Assembly: GCA_028688225.1 (NCBI GenBank)
Contig: JAQTYQ010000006.1
Coordinates: forward strand, 62,001 to 126,000
Source: Opitutaceae bacterium
GTDB lineage: Bacteria; Verrucomicrobiota; Verrucomicrobiia; Opitutales; Opitutaceae
Direction of reading: 5' to 3'
Length of the DNA: 64,000 bases
Shown: piece after piece, positions 33,527 to 43,723 of the stretch
How positions within the stretch are numbered: position 1 is the first letter of the stretch
Layout of the letters: each line of letters begins with the position of its first letter
Program-made: the position numbers and the translations under genes
Notes under the pieces: generated by a model
What the model saw: only the letters and a program-made list of their open reading frames with translations
Database searches by the model: none
What the model was told of the DNA's origin: nothing

Positions 33527-34975
33527 ATGAGCGAACCCGCGCCCGCCCCCCAGACCGCCGCCCAATTGATCGTCGGCTACTTCAGGGACTTCGGGGTGCT
33601 GCGGGAGACAGGCCGTGAATACTGGGGCATCCAGATCATCAACTTCCTGGACTGCACGTTCTACTTCGCGATGCTGACGATCGTGACGCTCTTCCTTTCG
33701 ACGGATCTGGGCGTCAGCGACGAGCATGCCGGCTATGCGGTGGCGTTTTTCACCTCGGCCGTCACCCTCCTGCTCACCTTTTCCGGCGTCATGACCGACT
33801 GGCTTGGCATCCGCACGTCGCTGCGGGTCACCATGGGCTCGATGCTGGTGCTGCGCGCGGCGATGGTGTTCGTCGGACTCACCCCCGCGCTGCCCCACCG
33901 CGGCTGGATCGCCACGGCCCTGCTCGTGCTCATGGCCCCGTTCATGGCCGGCATCCAGACCATCTTCCAGGCCGCCACCCAGCGGTATACGGCGCAGCGC
34001 GCGCGCAGCGCCGGCTTCAATCTCTGGTACCTCTTCATGAACATCGGCGCGGCGACAGGCGGCGCGGCGGTCGACATCGTGCGTCTCAAGCTGAAGGTCG
34101 CCAACGTCCACATTTTCACGATGGGCGTCGCGACGGCGGTGCTTTGCCTGGTCTTCGGCGAACTCATGGTGCGGCGGGAAAAACAGTTGCGCGGAGCCGG
34201 GGAGGAGCCCGAGCCCGTCAGCAACGGCACGGGAAAAAGATCCCCGTGGCGGATCTTTGTGGAGGTCGTTTCCGAGCGGGCGTTCTTCCGCCTGCTGGTG
34301 TTGATCGCGCTCATCCTCGGCGTCCGGGCCGTCTACACCTACCTCTACCTGCTCATGCCAAAGTACTGGGAGCGCACCATCGGCCCCGACGCGGCGATCG
34401 GGGTGCTGAACATGATCAATCCCATCGGGATCGTGGTGGGGATCATCCTCTTCATCCCGTTTGCCAACCGGTTCAAGGTCTTCGACCTGCTGGTGTACGG
34501 GGCGATGGTCTCGGCGTTTGCGCTCTTCCCGATGGCCCTGCCGTGGCAGGTTTACGGAGGAGACATCGCCCGTTCCCATTACATCATGGCTATCCTCTGC
34601 ATGGTCATCGTCACCATCGGCGAGGTCCTCTGGTCGCCCAAGCTCAACGAGTACACCGCCGCGATCGCCCCGAAGGGCCAGGAGGGCACCTACCTCGGAC
34701 TGTCGATGATCCCCTGGTTCCTCGCCAAGACCCTGGTCAGCGCGTTTTCCGGACACATGCTCACGCGCTGGTCGCCGGAACGGGTCATGGTGAACGGGGC
34801 CGAGGTGCCGCTGAAACAGGCGCTGGAGCAGAACCAGGTGCCTTACTGGCAGAGCCCGGCGGCGATGTGGCTGCTCTTGGGCGCCTATGCCATGGTCGGC
34901 TGCATCATCGCCGTGCTCCTGCGCAACTGGCTGACCCGGGGCGCACACTGGAAGCCCGCGCCGGCCGCGGCATAG
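33527..34975 (+). CDS. MFS transporter
   Basis: Multiple TM segments; FLDCTFYFAMLTIVTLFLSTDLGVSDEHAGYAVAFFTSAVTLLLTFSGVMTDWLGIR. Confidence 0.8.
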   Translation: MSEPAPAPQTAAQLIVGYFRDFGVLRETGREYWGIQIINFLDCTFYFAMLTIVTLFLSTDLGVSDEHAGYAVAFFTSAVTLLLTFSGVMTDWLGIRTSLRVTMGSMLVLRAAMVFVGLTPALPHRGWIATALLVLMAPFMAGIQTIFQAATQRYTAQRARSAGFNLWYLFMNIGAATGGAAVDIVRLKLKVANVHIFTMGVATAVLCLVFGELMVRREKQLRGAGEEPEPVSNGTGKRSPWRIFVEVVSERAFFRLLVLIALILGVRAVYTYLYLLMPKYWERTIGPDAAIGVLNMINPIGIVVGIILFIPFANRFKVFDLLVYGAMVSAFALFPMALPWQVYGGDIARSHYIMAILCMVIVTIGEVLWSPKLNEYTAAIAPKGQEGTYLGLSMIPWFLAKTLVSAFSGHMLTRWSPERVMVNGAEVPLKQALEQNQVPYWQSPAAMWLLLGAYAMVGCIIAVLLRNWLTRGAHWKPAPAAA

Positions 34976-35194
34976 ATTCCGTGTTCACCGCGGAGCTTTG
35001 GCCCGCGCTTTGCTGTCGAGGCGCGCAGGCGACAGCGGTTTAAGGAATTATGTAGCGGGGTGTCGCTGACCCCGGTCTGCTTGGTCGCGAGGCAAAAAAA
35101 GTCACCGTGGCCACCGGCCACGGCTACAGCATTTCAGAAAACGCTCTATTGCGCTGCGCTACGGCGCACACGGCGTCACTTCACTGTGTGACTG

Positions 35195-38050
35195 TCAATC
35201 GGGGCCGCTTTTCCCCGGCTCCCACTCCATCCGCACCACCACCCCATCTGCGTCGTTGGCGTACCGGAGGAGCACGGTGTCGCCATCGACCTGTGAAGTG
35301 ACGGGGACCGGCACGCCCAGGACGGTGAATACCTTGACGTCCTGGGGGTGGCGTTGACCAGCCCAGACCCGGGCCACCCCTTCCGTCTGGGCGGGAGCCT
35401 GGACCAGAAAGGAGGTTTTGTGCGTCCCCTCGTAGTAAGCACGCAGGCGGCCCGACACCGCGAGGACGCGGGGAGTTCCCGATGTCTGATTCGCATCGGC
35501 CAGGAAGGCGCATTCGTGAGGAGGAATGACAGGGCGATCCAAGACCGCCAGCGTCGGGCTCAGCAGATCGACGAAACGGCCCGGCGCCGTATAGGATCCA
35601 TCCAGGGTGCGGATGGCGGTGTACGGGCCCCGGTGGACGAGGTAGTATGGTTGCTCCCGGTAAGTTCCTCCCGCTTTCTCGAGAGCGTACCTGGCCAGCG
35701 CCCGCACCCAAGCCGGGCCTTGTTTGGACGATTTGAGATAACCGGGGGCAACACCGACGAAAATCGCCCGTCCTTTGCCCACCCCGGCCTCCCAAGCGGC
35801 CGGCAGCGCCTCGCCCGCGACGCGATATAGCGGAGTCGCACCAGTCGGCGGGGCATACAAGGTGACCGGATAGCGGTGCACGATTTGTTCCGCGGCTTCC
35901 TCCGTTTGCCGGATGGGAATCTCGCGACGATACTGCTCTTCACCCGGCGACGGGCCCAGCGGGATGCGCAGGGAAGACAGCGTGGAAGCAAAGACGGAGG
36001 TCGTGGCTTCGAGGGCGATTTCTTTGCCGGGATCGGAGAGCACCCGCGCGTCGCGGATGGGCAGGCCCATTTGCGCGAACAGCTCTTCGAGCGGTGAAGC
36101 TTGTCCTGCGTGTTTCCACCAGGCCTCGGTAACCGCGTTGTAAGCGTCCGTGCCGCCAAAGCACACCAGCGCTCCGCCCCGCCGCGTCCAGTCCGCCAGC
36201 GCCCGGTTGAGTGACGCATCGGCCGGCTTGAGAAAATCGTAGGAGACGAGCAGACATTTGATTCCGTCAAGATAACCGGGTTCGGCCGCACGATCCAACG
36301 AGAGCACTTCGACCGGCACCCCCTGTTGCACCAACGGCAAGGAGAGGCCGTAGAAGCCGTCAAAATCGCTGGGCGATGGTTCGGCACGCTGCCAGCCCAT
36401 CGAGTCGGCAATAAAGGTCCCGATCCCCCGGCTGCCGACCTCCATCCGCCCATCCGGGTAGCGCCACAGTTCGCTCAAGGCGCCGACCACCGTGTTGATC
36501 AAGGTTTCGTATTCCTTCGGGATGTGCCCGTAAAGCCGGTTCGGCCAGATGAGCGGCTGATACGTATCAATCTGCGGCAGCATCAGCGCGGCCAGTAAAT
36601 TGTCGCCATAGCGGCGCTTGTAGAAATCCAGGGACATGGCGGGACTGTCACCCCATGGATCCATCATGAACCACAGGCGCTTGCCCGTTCCCCGCACCAG
36701 GTGATAAAAGGACGAGTACTCCAAGAAGCTCACATCGAACGGGTCGTTCCAGACCTCGGCGACCACCTCCTGCAAGGCTGGCATCGATACAAGGCGGTGA
36801 TGGGGCGTGACCATCCTGATCTGGTAGTAATTGATCGGACTATGCATCGCGATCATGCGGACGGCGGAGGGCTGGCGTTGCCGCACATCTTCCAGGATGC
36901 TCTCCACCAACCGCCGCAGCATAAAGGCCTTAAGTTGCTCGGATTGGTAACGTGTATCGACGCTGAGGTGCGGTGGCTGCCACGCCGTACCGTACTTGGC
37001 CCGCCACTCCTGCTTGAAGGCCTCGGAGTAGCCGGCTTGGGCCCAGATTTCAGGCTCGTCAAAGCAAAACCCCTGCGCACCGGCGGCCAGCGGCCACCCG
37101 TAATATTGCTTTGCCAGTTCAATCCGCGCCTGGGTCGGAATCTTGTAATAGTCGAACGCTTCAACCGTGGTGCCTTCGCCATGCTTCTTCACCATCATGG
37201 CCTTGTACTCCGGCGTAATGGGGCCCACCGCCAAGTCGACCGGCTTGCCGTCGCGCATGGCATCCATCACCACCAGTGGCCGCCCATCTCGGTCGGTCTG
37301 GTTATCTGCCGTTACGTCGCGGGCCGCCCACGCGCCATAGCGACTGTGGAGGAAGGTTTGCACGCCAAAGCCCTTTTCGGCCCAGGTTGAGTAGATGCTC
37401 GGGTCGGGCGAGGTGCTCCCGTTGTACAGTTGCACCGCGTCGGTCGGCATGGCCATGGCCGCATCGTATGGCTGAGAAAAGAAAAAGGCGGTGTGTGGGA
37501 CCGTCGGGCGCGGGACAAGGTTGGCGCGTTCACCCGATGACAGGCCCATCATGGCTTCGACCGCATCGCTCAAGCCGTCGCCATTGCGATCCGGCAGCCA
37601 CAAAACAAGCCGGACCTCGCGAACCGCGATGGGACCGCCCGTCGCGTCGAACCGAAACCGGAGTTCGCCTCCCAGCGGCTGATCCGCCGCCATCGTGATC
37701 CGGACCGAATCGCTGTCGCCCGCCTTCTCTTCGCGGCTGGAAAGCGTCTTCCCTTCCGGGTTGGTCACGCTGACGACCGGGGAGCCTTTGGCCTTGAAGG
37801 CCAGTTCACAACGCGCCGCCGCCGGGGAAATCACCACGCGGTAGGTCCAACTCTTGCCCGCCGCCGCCAGTCGCGCCCCGTTGTCCACCGAAGTGCCGGA
37901 ATCGTCGGTCACGGCCCCGGTTTCCGCCGGCGTGCCGGGGAGCAAGAACACCGTGTGCTGAATGTCTCCGCGCATCGGCACGGTAAACCACAGGCAACTC
38001 ATCACCATCAGCCGACTCGGGGTGGTTGTCAGGAGTTTTTTTATGTTCAT
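35195..38050 (-). CDS. large secreted protein, putative glycoside hydrolase-like (TIM barrel plus glutamine-amidotransferase-like domain)
   Basis: 951 aa; signal-like N-terminus, NGDGLSDAVEAMMG, GFCFDEPEIWAQAGYS, RRGGALVCFGGTDAYN. Confidence 0.55.
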   Translation of the reverse strand: MNIKKLLTTTPSRLMVMSCLWFTVPMRGDIQHTVFLLPGTPAETGAVTDDSGTSVDNGARLAAAGKSWTYRVVISPAAARCELAFKAKGSPVVSVTNPEGKTLSSREEKAGDSDSVRITMAADQPLGGELRFRFDATGGPIAVREVRLVLWLPDRNGDGLSDAVEAMMGLSSGERANLVPRPTVPHTAFFFSQPYDAAMAMPTDAVQLYNGSTSPDPSIYSTWAEKGFGVQTFLHSRYGAWAARDVTADNQTDRDGRPLVVMDAMRDGKPVDLAVGPITPEYKAMMVKKHGEGTTVEAFDYYKIPTQARIELAKQYYGWPLAAGAQGFCFDEPEIWAQAGYSEAFKQEWRAKYGTAWQPPHLSVDTRYQSEQLKAFMLRRLVESILEDVRQRQPSAVRMIAMHSPINYYQIRMVTPHHRLVSMPALQEVVAEVWNDPFDVSFLEYSSFYHLVRGTGKRLWFMMDPWGDSPAMSLDFYKRRYGDNLLAALMLPQIDTYQPLIWPNRLYGHIPKEYETLINTVVGALSELWRYPDGRMEVGSRGIGTFIADSMGWQRAEPSPSDFDGFYGLSLPLVQQGVPVEVLSLDRAAEPGYLDGIKCLLVSYDFLKPADASLNRALADWTRRGGALVCFGGTDAYNAVTEAWWKHAGQASPLEELFAQMGLPIRDARVLSDPGKEIALEATTSVFASTLSSLRIPLGPSPGEEQYRREIPIRQTEEAAEQIVHRYPVTLYAPPTGATPLYRVAGEALPAAWEAGVGKGRAIFVGVAPGYLKSSKQGPAWVRALARYALEKAGGTYREQPYYLVHRGPYTAIRTLDGSYTAPGRFVDLLSPTLAVLDRPVIPPHECAFLADANQTSGTPRVLAVSGRLRAYYEGTHKTSFLVQAPAQTEGVARVWAGQRHPQDVKVFTVLGVPVPVTSQVDGDTVLLRYANDADGVVVRMEWEPGKSGPD

Positions 38051-38067
38051 CTCCCCGTCGGTTTAAG

Positions 38068-38079
38068 GAAATCGATTTC
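38068..38079. promoter_or_regulatory. candidate LacI-type operator
   Basis: Perfect palindrome GAAATCGATTTC 18 bp upstream of the 38050 start codon. Confidence 0.4.
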
Positions 38080-38161
38080 TCCTTGTGAATTAACCCTAGG
38101 TCCTCTGGCCGGCTGCAGAGGCCCTCAGCTCGGGTCCTGGCTTGGGTTCATCCCGCTATTC

Positions 38162-39622
38162 TCATTGGGACGGCACATCGTCAGTCTGATCGATGTTATT
38201 TGCAACCGCCACCTTGCCCTTGGATTTGTTAACAATCCTGAGCGGACCATAGAATTCGTTGCCCATGATCGTGGCGGCGATGACATCCGGTTCCAGAACG
38301 ACTTGGTCCGGGGCCCACGGCCCGCGCCCAGAACCGGGGTGGTCGATGAACGTGCGTTCGCTGTTCATGAACACGGAGTCTCCGATGTTGATGCGTCCGC
38401 TCGAGACATGGATCAGCGGCTTACCCGGAAATGCGCTCAGCGCGTAGAAGTGACAATTGCTGAAGGAAACGCGGGAGCGTCCCGCGTCGATTTCCGCGAG
38501 AGCTGCGTTGCCGGTGCCCTCCGGCATGCGACCGAAGAAGCCGCAGGCCGTAAAACGAACCGGACCGGAGTTGGTCGGGCGGACGACGAGGCTGCCGAAG
38601 ATCTGGCAGTTTGCGAAACTTAGACCGGCGTGCGACTGCGAGTCTTCGACGAGAATGGCCGTATCGCACATGTCAGCCCCGCCCCCGGTGATCATCACGT
38701 TGCCTGTCGGCAGATTTGTGAATTTCGAGTCCTGGCTAGGCGTTGTCCTGCTGACTCCCGACGGACTGCTTTTGGTAAAGCGAAAGCCCACCTTGTAGAT
38801 CGCCGCGAAACAATCGCGCACCAGCTGCCAGTCGGTGCGGCCAAAAATGAATCCCTCGCCGTTCTCAAGAACGAACTTCGTCAAGGGGCTTTCGAGGGTC
38901 CAGTGCCAGAAGGGAGCCAGGTGCACGTTCTCGAGCCGGGCGATATCCATGCACCGATCGATGTAGACGCCGCGATATAACGCGTCCGCGTAGAGGTTGC
39001 AGATGTAAGGGCGCATGGTCTCGAAACTGCCGAAGTCCACCGCCTGGTACGGGTTGACCATGAACACGTCGATGATCGAGGGATTCTCTGTCCCGCCGGG
39101 CCCCGTGGCTACGGTCCAGGGGTAGCTTACGGGCGGATTGGTTTTGGTTTGCTCGGGATAGAAGATGACCATCCCTTTAAGGGTGGCGTTCGACTTCAAG
39201 GTAATGAATGGCGTGCCGTCAGCCTTACCGGCTTCGTCGACGGCAAGCAGGATGCTGCCAGTCAACGGCTCACCCGGTGCGCCCACCTTCATCTCCGCCA
39301 CGTTCCCGATGCTGGCGGGTGCCCGCCAGGTTCCCTCCAGTGTCACCGATTCGGGAATCACCAGGTGGGTTTTGATCAGGTATTTGCCGGCCGGTACCTC
39401 AACGATCCCCCCGCCCTTGCGGGCGCGCTCGTCCATGGCCTTTTGGAACGCTGCCGTATCATCGGCCTTCGCGTCACCCTTGGCGCCGAAATATCGGACA
39501 TCAAAGCTGAGTGTCTTTTCCTCTGGTAGTACACCGTCACCCTTTAGATTCCCGATACCAAAAGTTAAGGCGATCATGGTAACCATGCCCCATACTGTGA
39601 ATCGTCCTACAGCTTGATTCAT
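38162..39622 (-). CDS. pectate-lyase-superfamily (right-handed beta-helix) secreted protein
   Basis: FDVRYFGAKGDAKADDTAAFQKAMDERARKGGGIVEVPAGKYLIKTHLVIPESVTLEG. Confidence 0.85.
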   Translation of the reverse strand: MNQAVGRFTVWGMVTMIALTFGIGNLKGDGVLPEEKTLSFDVRYFGAKGDAKADDTAAFQKAMDERARKGGGIVEVPAGKYLIKTHLVIPESVTLEGTWRAPASIGNVAEMKVGAPGEPLTGSILLAVDEAGKADGTPFITLKSNATLKGMVIFYPEQTKTNPPVSYPWTVATGPGGTENPSIIDVFMVNPYQAVDFGSFETMRPYICNLYADALYRGVYIDRCMDIARLENVHLAPFWHWTLESPLTKFVLENGEGFIFGRTDWQLVRDCFAAIYKVGFRFTKSSPSGVSRTTPSQDSKFTNLPTGNVMITGGGADMCDTAILVEDSQSHAGLSFANCQIFGSLVVRPTNSGPVRFTACGFFGRMPEGTGNAALAEIDAGRSRVSFSNCHFYALSAFPGKPLIHVSSGRINIGDSVFMNSERTFIDHPGSGRGPWAPDQVVLEPDVIAATIMGNEFYGPLRIVNKSKGKVAVANNIDQTDDVPSQ

Positions 39623-40192
39623 GATAAATCTCCTTGAACAGTATTCGGTTATGACAAGGCCACATCAGCGGCCACTTTTTGATTCATTCAAGACTATTGC
39701 GAGTTCTGCGTTCACTATGAGATTGGAAGTTGGATGCAATCCCGCTGCGGAACGAATACAGGAACAGAGTGGGGGCATGTCGCGAGCATAAAACCCTGGT
39801 CATGGTCGGCTGTGATCTTTCGCATGCTTAAGAGTTGAGCGGCTTCAATGGCACGCCTCAAGCACCGGCCATTGCAACCAGAATGCCCCCTGGCTCCATG
39901 GGCGAAGGCAGGCTCTACGGAATTCACGCCAGATTAGCGACCCGATCAATCTCCGCCCGTTTGCAAGCGGACCTCGACAGCGAAAAAATACCGCGGCTCC
40001 AATAAATTTTGGCATCCTGCCGGCCGCTGTGTCCTTGCTGCGTGCTCCTTGTGCCTTCGCGGCGTGGTTCCGCGGTGAAGTCCGCTGCGAGGCGGGAGTC
40101 GATGAGTTTTCTGTCAAAATGGATGGGCTCCTTCACCACGGCGATCCAGCGGCGTATCGTGGGGTCAAAGACAATCAAGCGCATCATCCCAT

Positions 40193-40445
40193 GAACCTCC
40201 CTGCAGAGCATCTGGCAGCCATCTGGGGCGAGTTACCCATCGTAGCCGAGCTGGTGATCTTCCTCACGGTGGCGGTCATCGTCGCGATCATCGTCTGGCC
40301 GCACTACCGGCGCCTGCGGCAACGGCGCCGGTGGCAAAAGTTTCCGCCCCCACCCGTCCGGGAGGAGCTCAAGGCCCCCGCTCTGCTGGCCAGCAGAGTG
40401 CGCCTCCCCCGGCGCACCGCCGGCAGCCGGCTGCCGGAGCGTTGA
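40193..40445 (+). CDS. small single-TM protein
   Basis: ELPIVAELVIFLTVAVIVAIIVWPHYRRLRQRRR. Confidence 0.4.
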
Positions 40446-40479
40446 AGGCTCAGGGGGACACGGAGAACCGGCCGCCACA

Positions 40480-40713
40480 CTACGACGTCTTTTGCCTGGC
40501 CTTGGTCAGCCGGTACCAGTCTTCCACCTTTTTCCGGGCCCACGGGGTTTTTCTCAGGAACTCCAGGCTGGAGTTGACGCTGGGCTTGTGGGTAAAGCAC
40601 CGGATGTGGATCGTCCTCCCCATTTCCTCCCAGCCGTAGTGTTCCACCAGCTGGTGCAGCATCATCGCCAGCGTGATGCCATGCAGCGGATCCTTGGATT
40701 GCGGGAGTGTCAT
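40480..40713 (-). CDS. VF530 family (DUF2132) protein
   Basis: KDPLHGITLAMMLHQLVEHYGWEEMGRTIHIRCFTHKPSVNSSLEFLRKTPWARKKVEDWY. Confidence 0.9.
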   Translation of the reverse strand: MTLPQSKDPLHGITLAMMLHQLVEHYGWEEMGRTIHIRCFTHKPSVNSSLEFLRKTPWARKKVEDWYRLTKARQKTS

Positions 40714-40811
40714 GCGCAGAGTCCTGCCGGAAAGGCAACCGCCCCTGAGGCCGGTCTCCGCCTGGCAGAACTGACCAGGAGTGGCGCGTCGCCGGGAGAA
40801 TTAGTCAAGGG

Positions 40812-42236
40812 TCAAGCCATGGCCCCGGCGGCCCGGCTATCGCCCCACAGCTTCCGCTGCAGCTCGACGAACCGGCTGACAATCGCCCCCTGATAGGGAT
40901 GCCGCCCGTTCGCCACGCGCTGGTGTGCACCCACCCATACTTCGCGGATCGCCCGGCGTTCGAGCGAAAACACGACGTGGTCGAGCAGCGTGTCGGGCTC
41001 CGCGCCGGCAATCGACGGGTCGTAAAGGTTGACCGTGAAAAAATCCGCCGGGCGGCCGACCTCCAGCGCGCCGCTGGGCGCGCCGAGGCTGCGCGCGCCC
41101 GCCGTGGTCGCGACCTGCAGGAGCAGCCCCGCCAGTCCGGCGGCAGGCCCGCCGGGCCGGTGCAGCGCGTCCGCGAACAGGCGGGCGTCCTCCAGCAGAT
41201 TGATCCGCCCCTGGCGGTCGGTGCCGAGCGCCAGTGCCGCCCCGGCGGCCAGCAGCTTGTCGGCAGGCGCCGCGCCGCCCCGGCCGGGCTCCGCGTTCGG
41301 ACACGCGCACACCGTCGCCCGCGCCACTCCGAGGAGCCGCACCTCATCGTCGGTGAGGTGGCGGGCATGCACCGCCGTGAACCGCTTGTCGAGCAGGCCC
41401 AGCTCCGCCAGCAACGCGACCGGCGTGCGGCCATGTTCGGCGACGCAGGCCTCATTGTCGGCCGGCTGTGCGGACACCGGGACATGCAGCCGCAGCCGCT
41501 GCGCGTGGGCATAGGCGGCCACGGTCTTCAGGTAGTCGAGGGGCATCGAATGCAGGCTGTGAAGGGCCACCCCCACCCACGCGTCGTCTCCGGGATGGTT
41601 GCGCGCGACAAATTCCCGCAGTGCGTCCACCTCGCGCAGATACTGCTCCGCCACCGGCGTGAGACTGCGGGCCTGGCCGGGGTCGGGCGGCTGGCGGAAA
41701 CCGGCGCAGGCGACCTTGAACAGCGCGACGCGGAGACCGCAGTCACGCGCCGCGCGGAGGATCTCGTGGCTGAGGAAATTCGGTTCGGACCACGACGTGC
41801 CGTCCGGCTGGTGGTGCAGGAGGTGAAACTCGCCCACGCACGTGATGCCGGAGAGCAGCATCTCCATGAACGCCATCCGCGCCGCGTCGTAAAGGTCCGC
41901 GACGGCAAGACGCCCGGCGGCAAGCACCAATGGATCATGTCCGGCCTGGGTCCGCTGGCGTCCGCGGAGCACCCGCTGCCAGGCCTGCGAATGACCGTTG
42001 ACGAGCCCCGGCAGGGCCGCCTGCCCCGCGAGGCGTTTCGCCACAGCGAGGTCCGCCGGCTCGCGCGAGAAACGCGTGATGCGGCCCAAGGTGTCGGCAA
42101 AGAACGCGAGGCCGGATTCGAATTTATCGCCGGTGTAAACACAGTCGGGCAGCCAGCCGGTTTCCCGCGCCGCCGGCGGCGCGCCGGCCTTCGGAGCGGC
42201 AGGGACGACGCCGATGCTGGGTTCACGGACGTTCAT
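40812..42236 (-). CDS. amidohydrolase, formimidoylglutamate deiminase-like
   Basis: QAALPGLVNGHSQAWQRVLRGR, CVGEFHLLHHQPDG, VHARHLTDDEVRLLG, LALGTDRQGRINLLEDARL. Confidence 0.75.
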   Translation of the reverse strand: MNVREPSIGVVPAAPKAGAPPAARETGWLPDCVYTGDKFESGLAFFADTLGRITRFSREPADLAVAKRLAGQAALPGLVNGHSQAWQRVLRGRQRTQAGHDPLVLAAGRLAVADLYDAARMAFMEMLLSGITCVGEFHLLHHQPDGTSWSEPNFLSHEILRAARDCGLRVALFKVACAGFRQPPDPGQARSLTPVAEQYLREVDALREFVARNHPGDDAWVGVALHSLHSMPLDYLKTVAAYAHAQRLRLHVPVSAQPADNEACVAEHGRTPVALLAELGLLDKRFTAVHARHLTDDEVRLLGVARATVCACPNAEPGRGGAAPADKLLAAGAALALGTDRQGRINLLEDARLFADALHRPGGPAAGLAGLLLQVATTAGARSLGAPSGALEVGRPADFFTVNLYDPSIAGAEPDTLLDHVVFSLERRAIREVWVGAHQRVANGRHPYQGAIVSRFVELQRKLWGDSRAAGAMA

Positions 42237-42325
42237 GGGTGGGCGGTTGATGCCAGCACAAACGATCCGCCTCCCGGGTCAACCCATCGTCGGAGGGGGA
42301 CAGGAAAAAAGAGCCAGCCACGGGG

Positions 42326-42533
42326 CTACTTTTCCAGCCAATCGGGCTCTGCGGGTGCGGGCGATGGCGAGGGCGCGGGACGGGATGGCTTGGCCTTTGT
42401 GGCGGATGTCATGGACGGCGATGATGCGACGGCCTTCCATGAACAACCAGAGCACCCGGGTGTTGAGTTTCCCCACGTGGCGGAGCTCGAAGAGGCTGTC
42501 TGTGAATGCCTCATCGATTTTGGCGTAAACTGG
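42326..42533 (-). pseudogene. phage-derived Gp49-like/HigB-type toxin remnant, truncated and frameshifted
   Basis: PVYAKIDEAFTDSLFELRHVGKLNTRVLWLFMEGRRIIAVHDIRHKGQAIPSRALAIARTRRA then +1 shift to DWLEK*. Confidence 0.6.
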
Positions 42534-42598
42534 TCAGGCCGCCAGGGCCACGTTGAGCCCTTCCAAGAGCGGGTGCAGCCGGTCGCCGAAAAGCTGGG

Positions 42599-43723
42599 TC
42601 AGGCCGCCGGGATCGGAAGACTGAAATGGCTGGTGGTGCCCTTGCCGTCCTGGCTCTCGAGGCGGAACTCACCCCCGAGATGCCGCACGAGCTTGCGTAC
42701 AAGCGCCAGTCCGAGACCGAGTCCGGGCTGCCCCGACTCCTCACGGCCAGGCGACCGCAACGTCCCCACCTGCGCCAGTTGCTCCGGCGTCATGCCGCGG
42801 CCGGTGTCGGTCACGGAGAAATTCAACCGGTTGCCCTCCTCCCACGCCCGCACGTGGACCTTGCTCTCCCGGCGGGAAAAGCTGAGGGCGTTGTCGACCA
42901 GTTCCTCGGCGAGGATCGCCAGATCCGCCGGGTCGGCCTCGATTTTGGCGCTGGTGAGATCCACCATCACATCGGCGGGGCGCTGGTGACGCTCGGCGGC
43001 CGCCTTGATCCCGGTGGACAAGGCCGCCAGGATGGTCTTTTCGCCCAGCAGGGCGCTGGGGCGCGCGATCTTGGCGGTGTCCAGTTCGAGGATGAGCAGA
43101 TAGTTGCGCAGGGTCCGGTGGAGCCGGCGGCCGGCCAGGCGGATGTCGCGCAGATCCTGCCGGATCTCCTCCTTGCTGACAATGTCGAGCTGGTTTTCCA
43201 GCACTTCGGTGAGGCCCAGGATGCCGGCCAGCGGTGTAAAAAGCTCCCGCGGCAGGTTCGCGTGCAGACTGGCCTGCAATCGTTCGAGCACGCGATCGTC
43301 GACGCGGCGGCTGATGGCCGCCCGCTGCAGGCGGGCCGCGATGCAATTGAGCAGATCGGTCAGCGAGAAAGGCTTCAGCAGCAGGTCGTCCGCCCCGAGA
43401 TCCATGGCCGCCCGGGGGCTGCCGTGGGCCAGCTTGCCGGTCATGAGGACGAATTGACGGTCGGCCAATTCCGGATCCGCCCGCATTTCCTGCAACAGCC
43501 GGGGACCGTCCTTGCCGGGCATCTGGATGTCGCAGAGAATGAGATCGGGCAGGTGGGCCCGGGCGAGGTTCCAACCGGCGGTGGCATCGGAGGCGCTCAG
43601 CGCGCGGTAGCCGCTTTTCTCAACGCTTAAGGCCAGGGTCGCAACCAGCTGCACATCGTCATCAATGATGAGGATGGTCTTGAGGCCGGCGGCGGGATTG
43701 GAGGAAGTATCTGGAGGTGGCAT
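42599..43723 (-). CDS. response regulator receiver - histidine kinase hybrid
   Basis: ILIIDDDVQLVATL, LILCDIQMPGKDG, VDNALSFSRRESKVHV, DTGRGMTPEQLAQ, GLGLGLALVRKLVRHLGGEFRLES. Confidence 0.88.
   Translation of the reverse strand: MPPPDTSSNPAAGLKTILIIDDDVQLVATLALSVEKSGYRALSASDATAGWNLARAHLPDLILCDIQMPGKDGPRLLQEMRADPELADRQFVLMTGKLAHGSPRAAMDLGADDLLLKPFSLTDLLNCIAARLQRAAISRRVDDRVLERLQASLHANLPRELFTPLAGILGLTEVLENQLDIVSKEEIRQDLRDIRLAGRRLHRTLRNYLLILELDTAKIARPSALLGEKTILAALSTGIKAAAERHQRPADVMVDLTSAKIEADPADLAILAEELVDNALSFSRRESKVHVRAWEEGNRLNFSVTDTGRGMTPEQLAQVGTLRSPGREESGQPGLGLGLALVRKLVRHLGGEFRLESQDGKGTTSHFSLPIPAA

Noticed and set aside
33089-34948. 619-aa reverse ORF over the MFS gene
   Set aside because: Shadow ORF of a convincing transporter; includes the repeat cluster in translation.
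39845-40211. Small reverse ORFs between the pectate-lyase-like gene and 40193
   Set aside because: Repeat-like intergenic composition with no recognisable domain.
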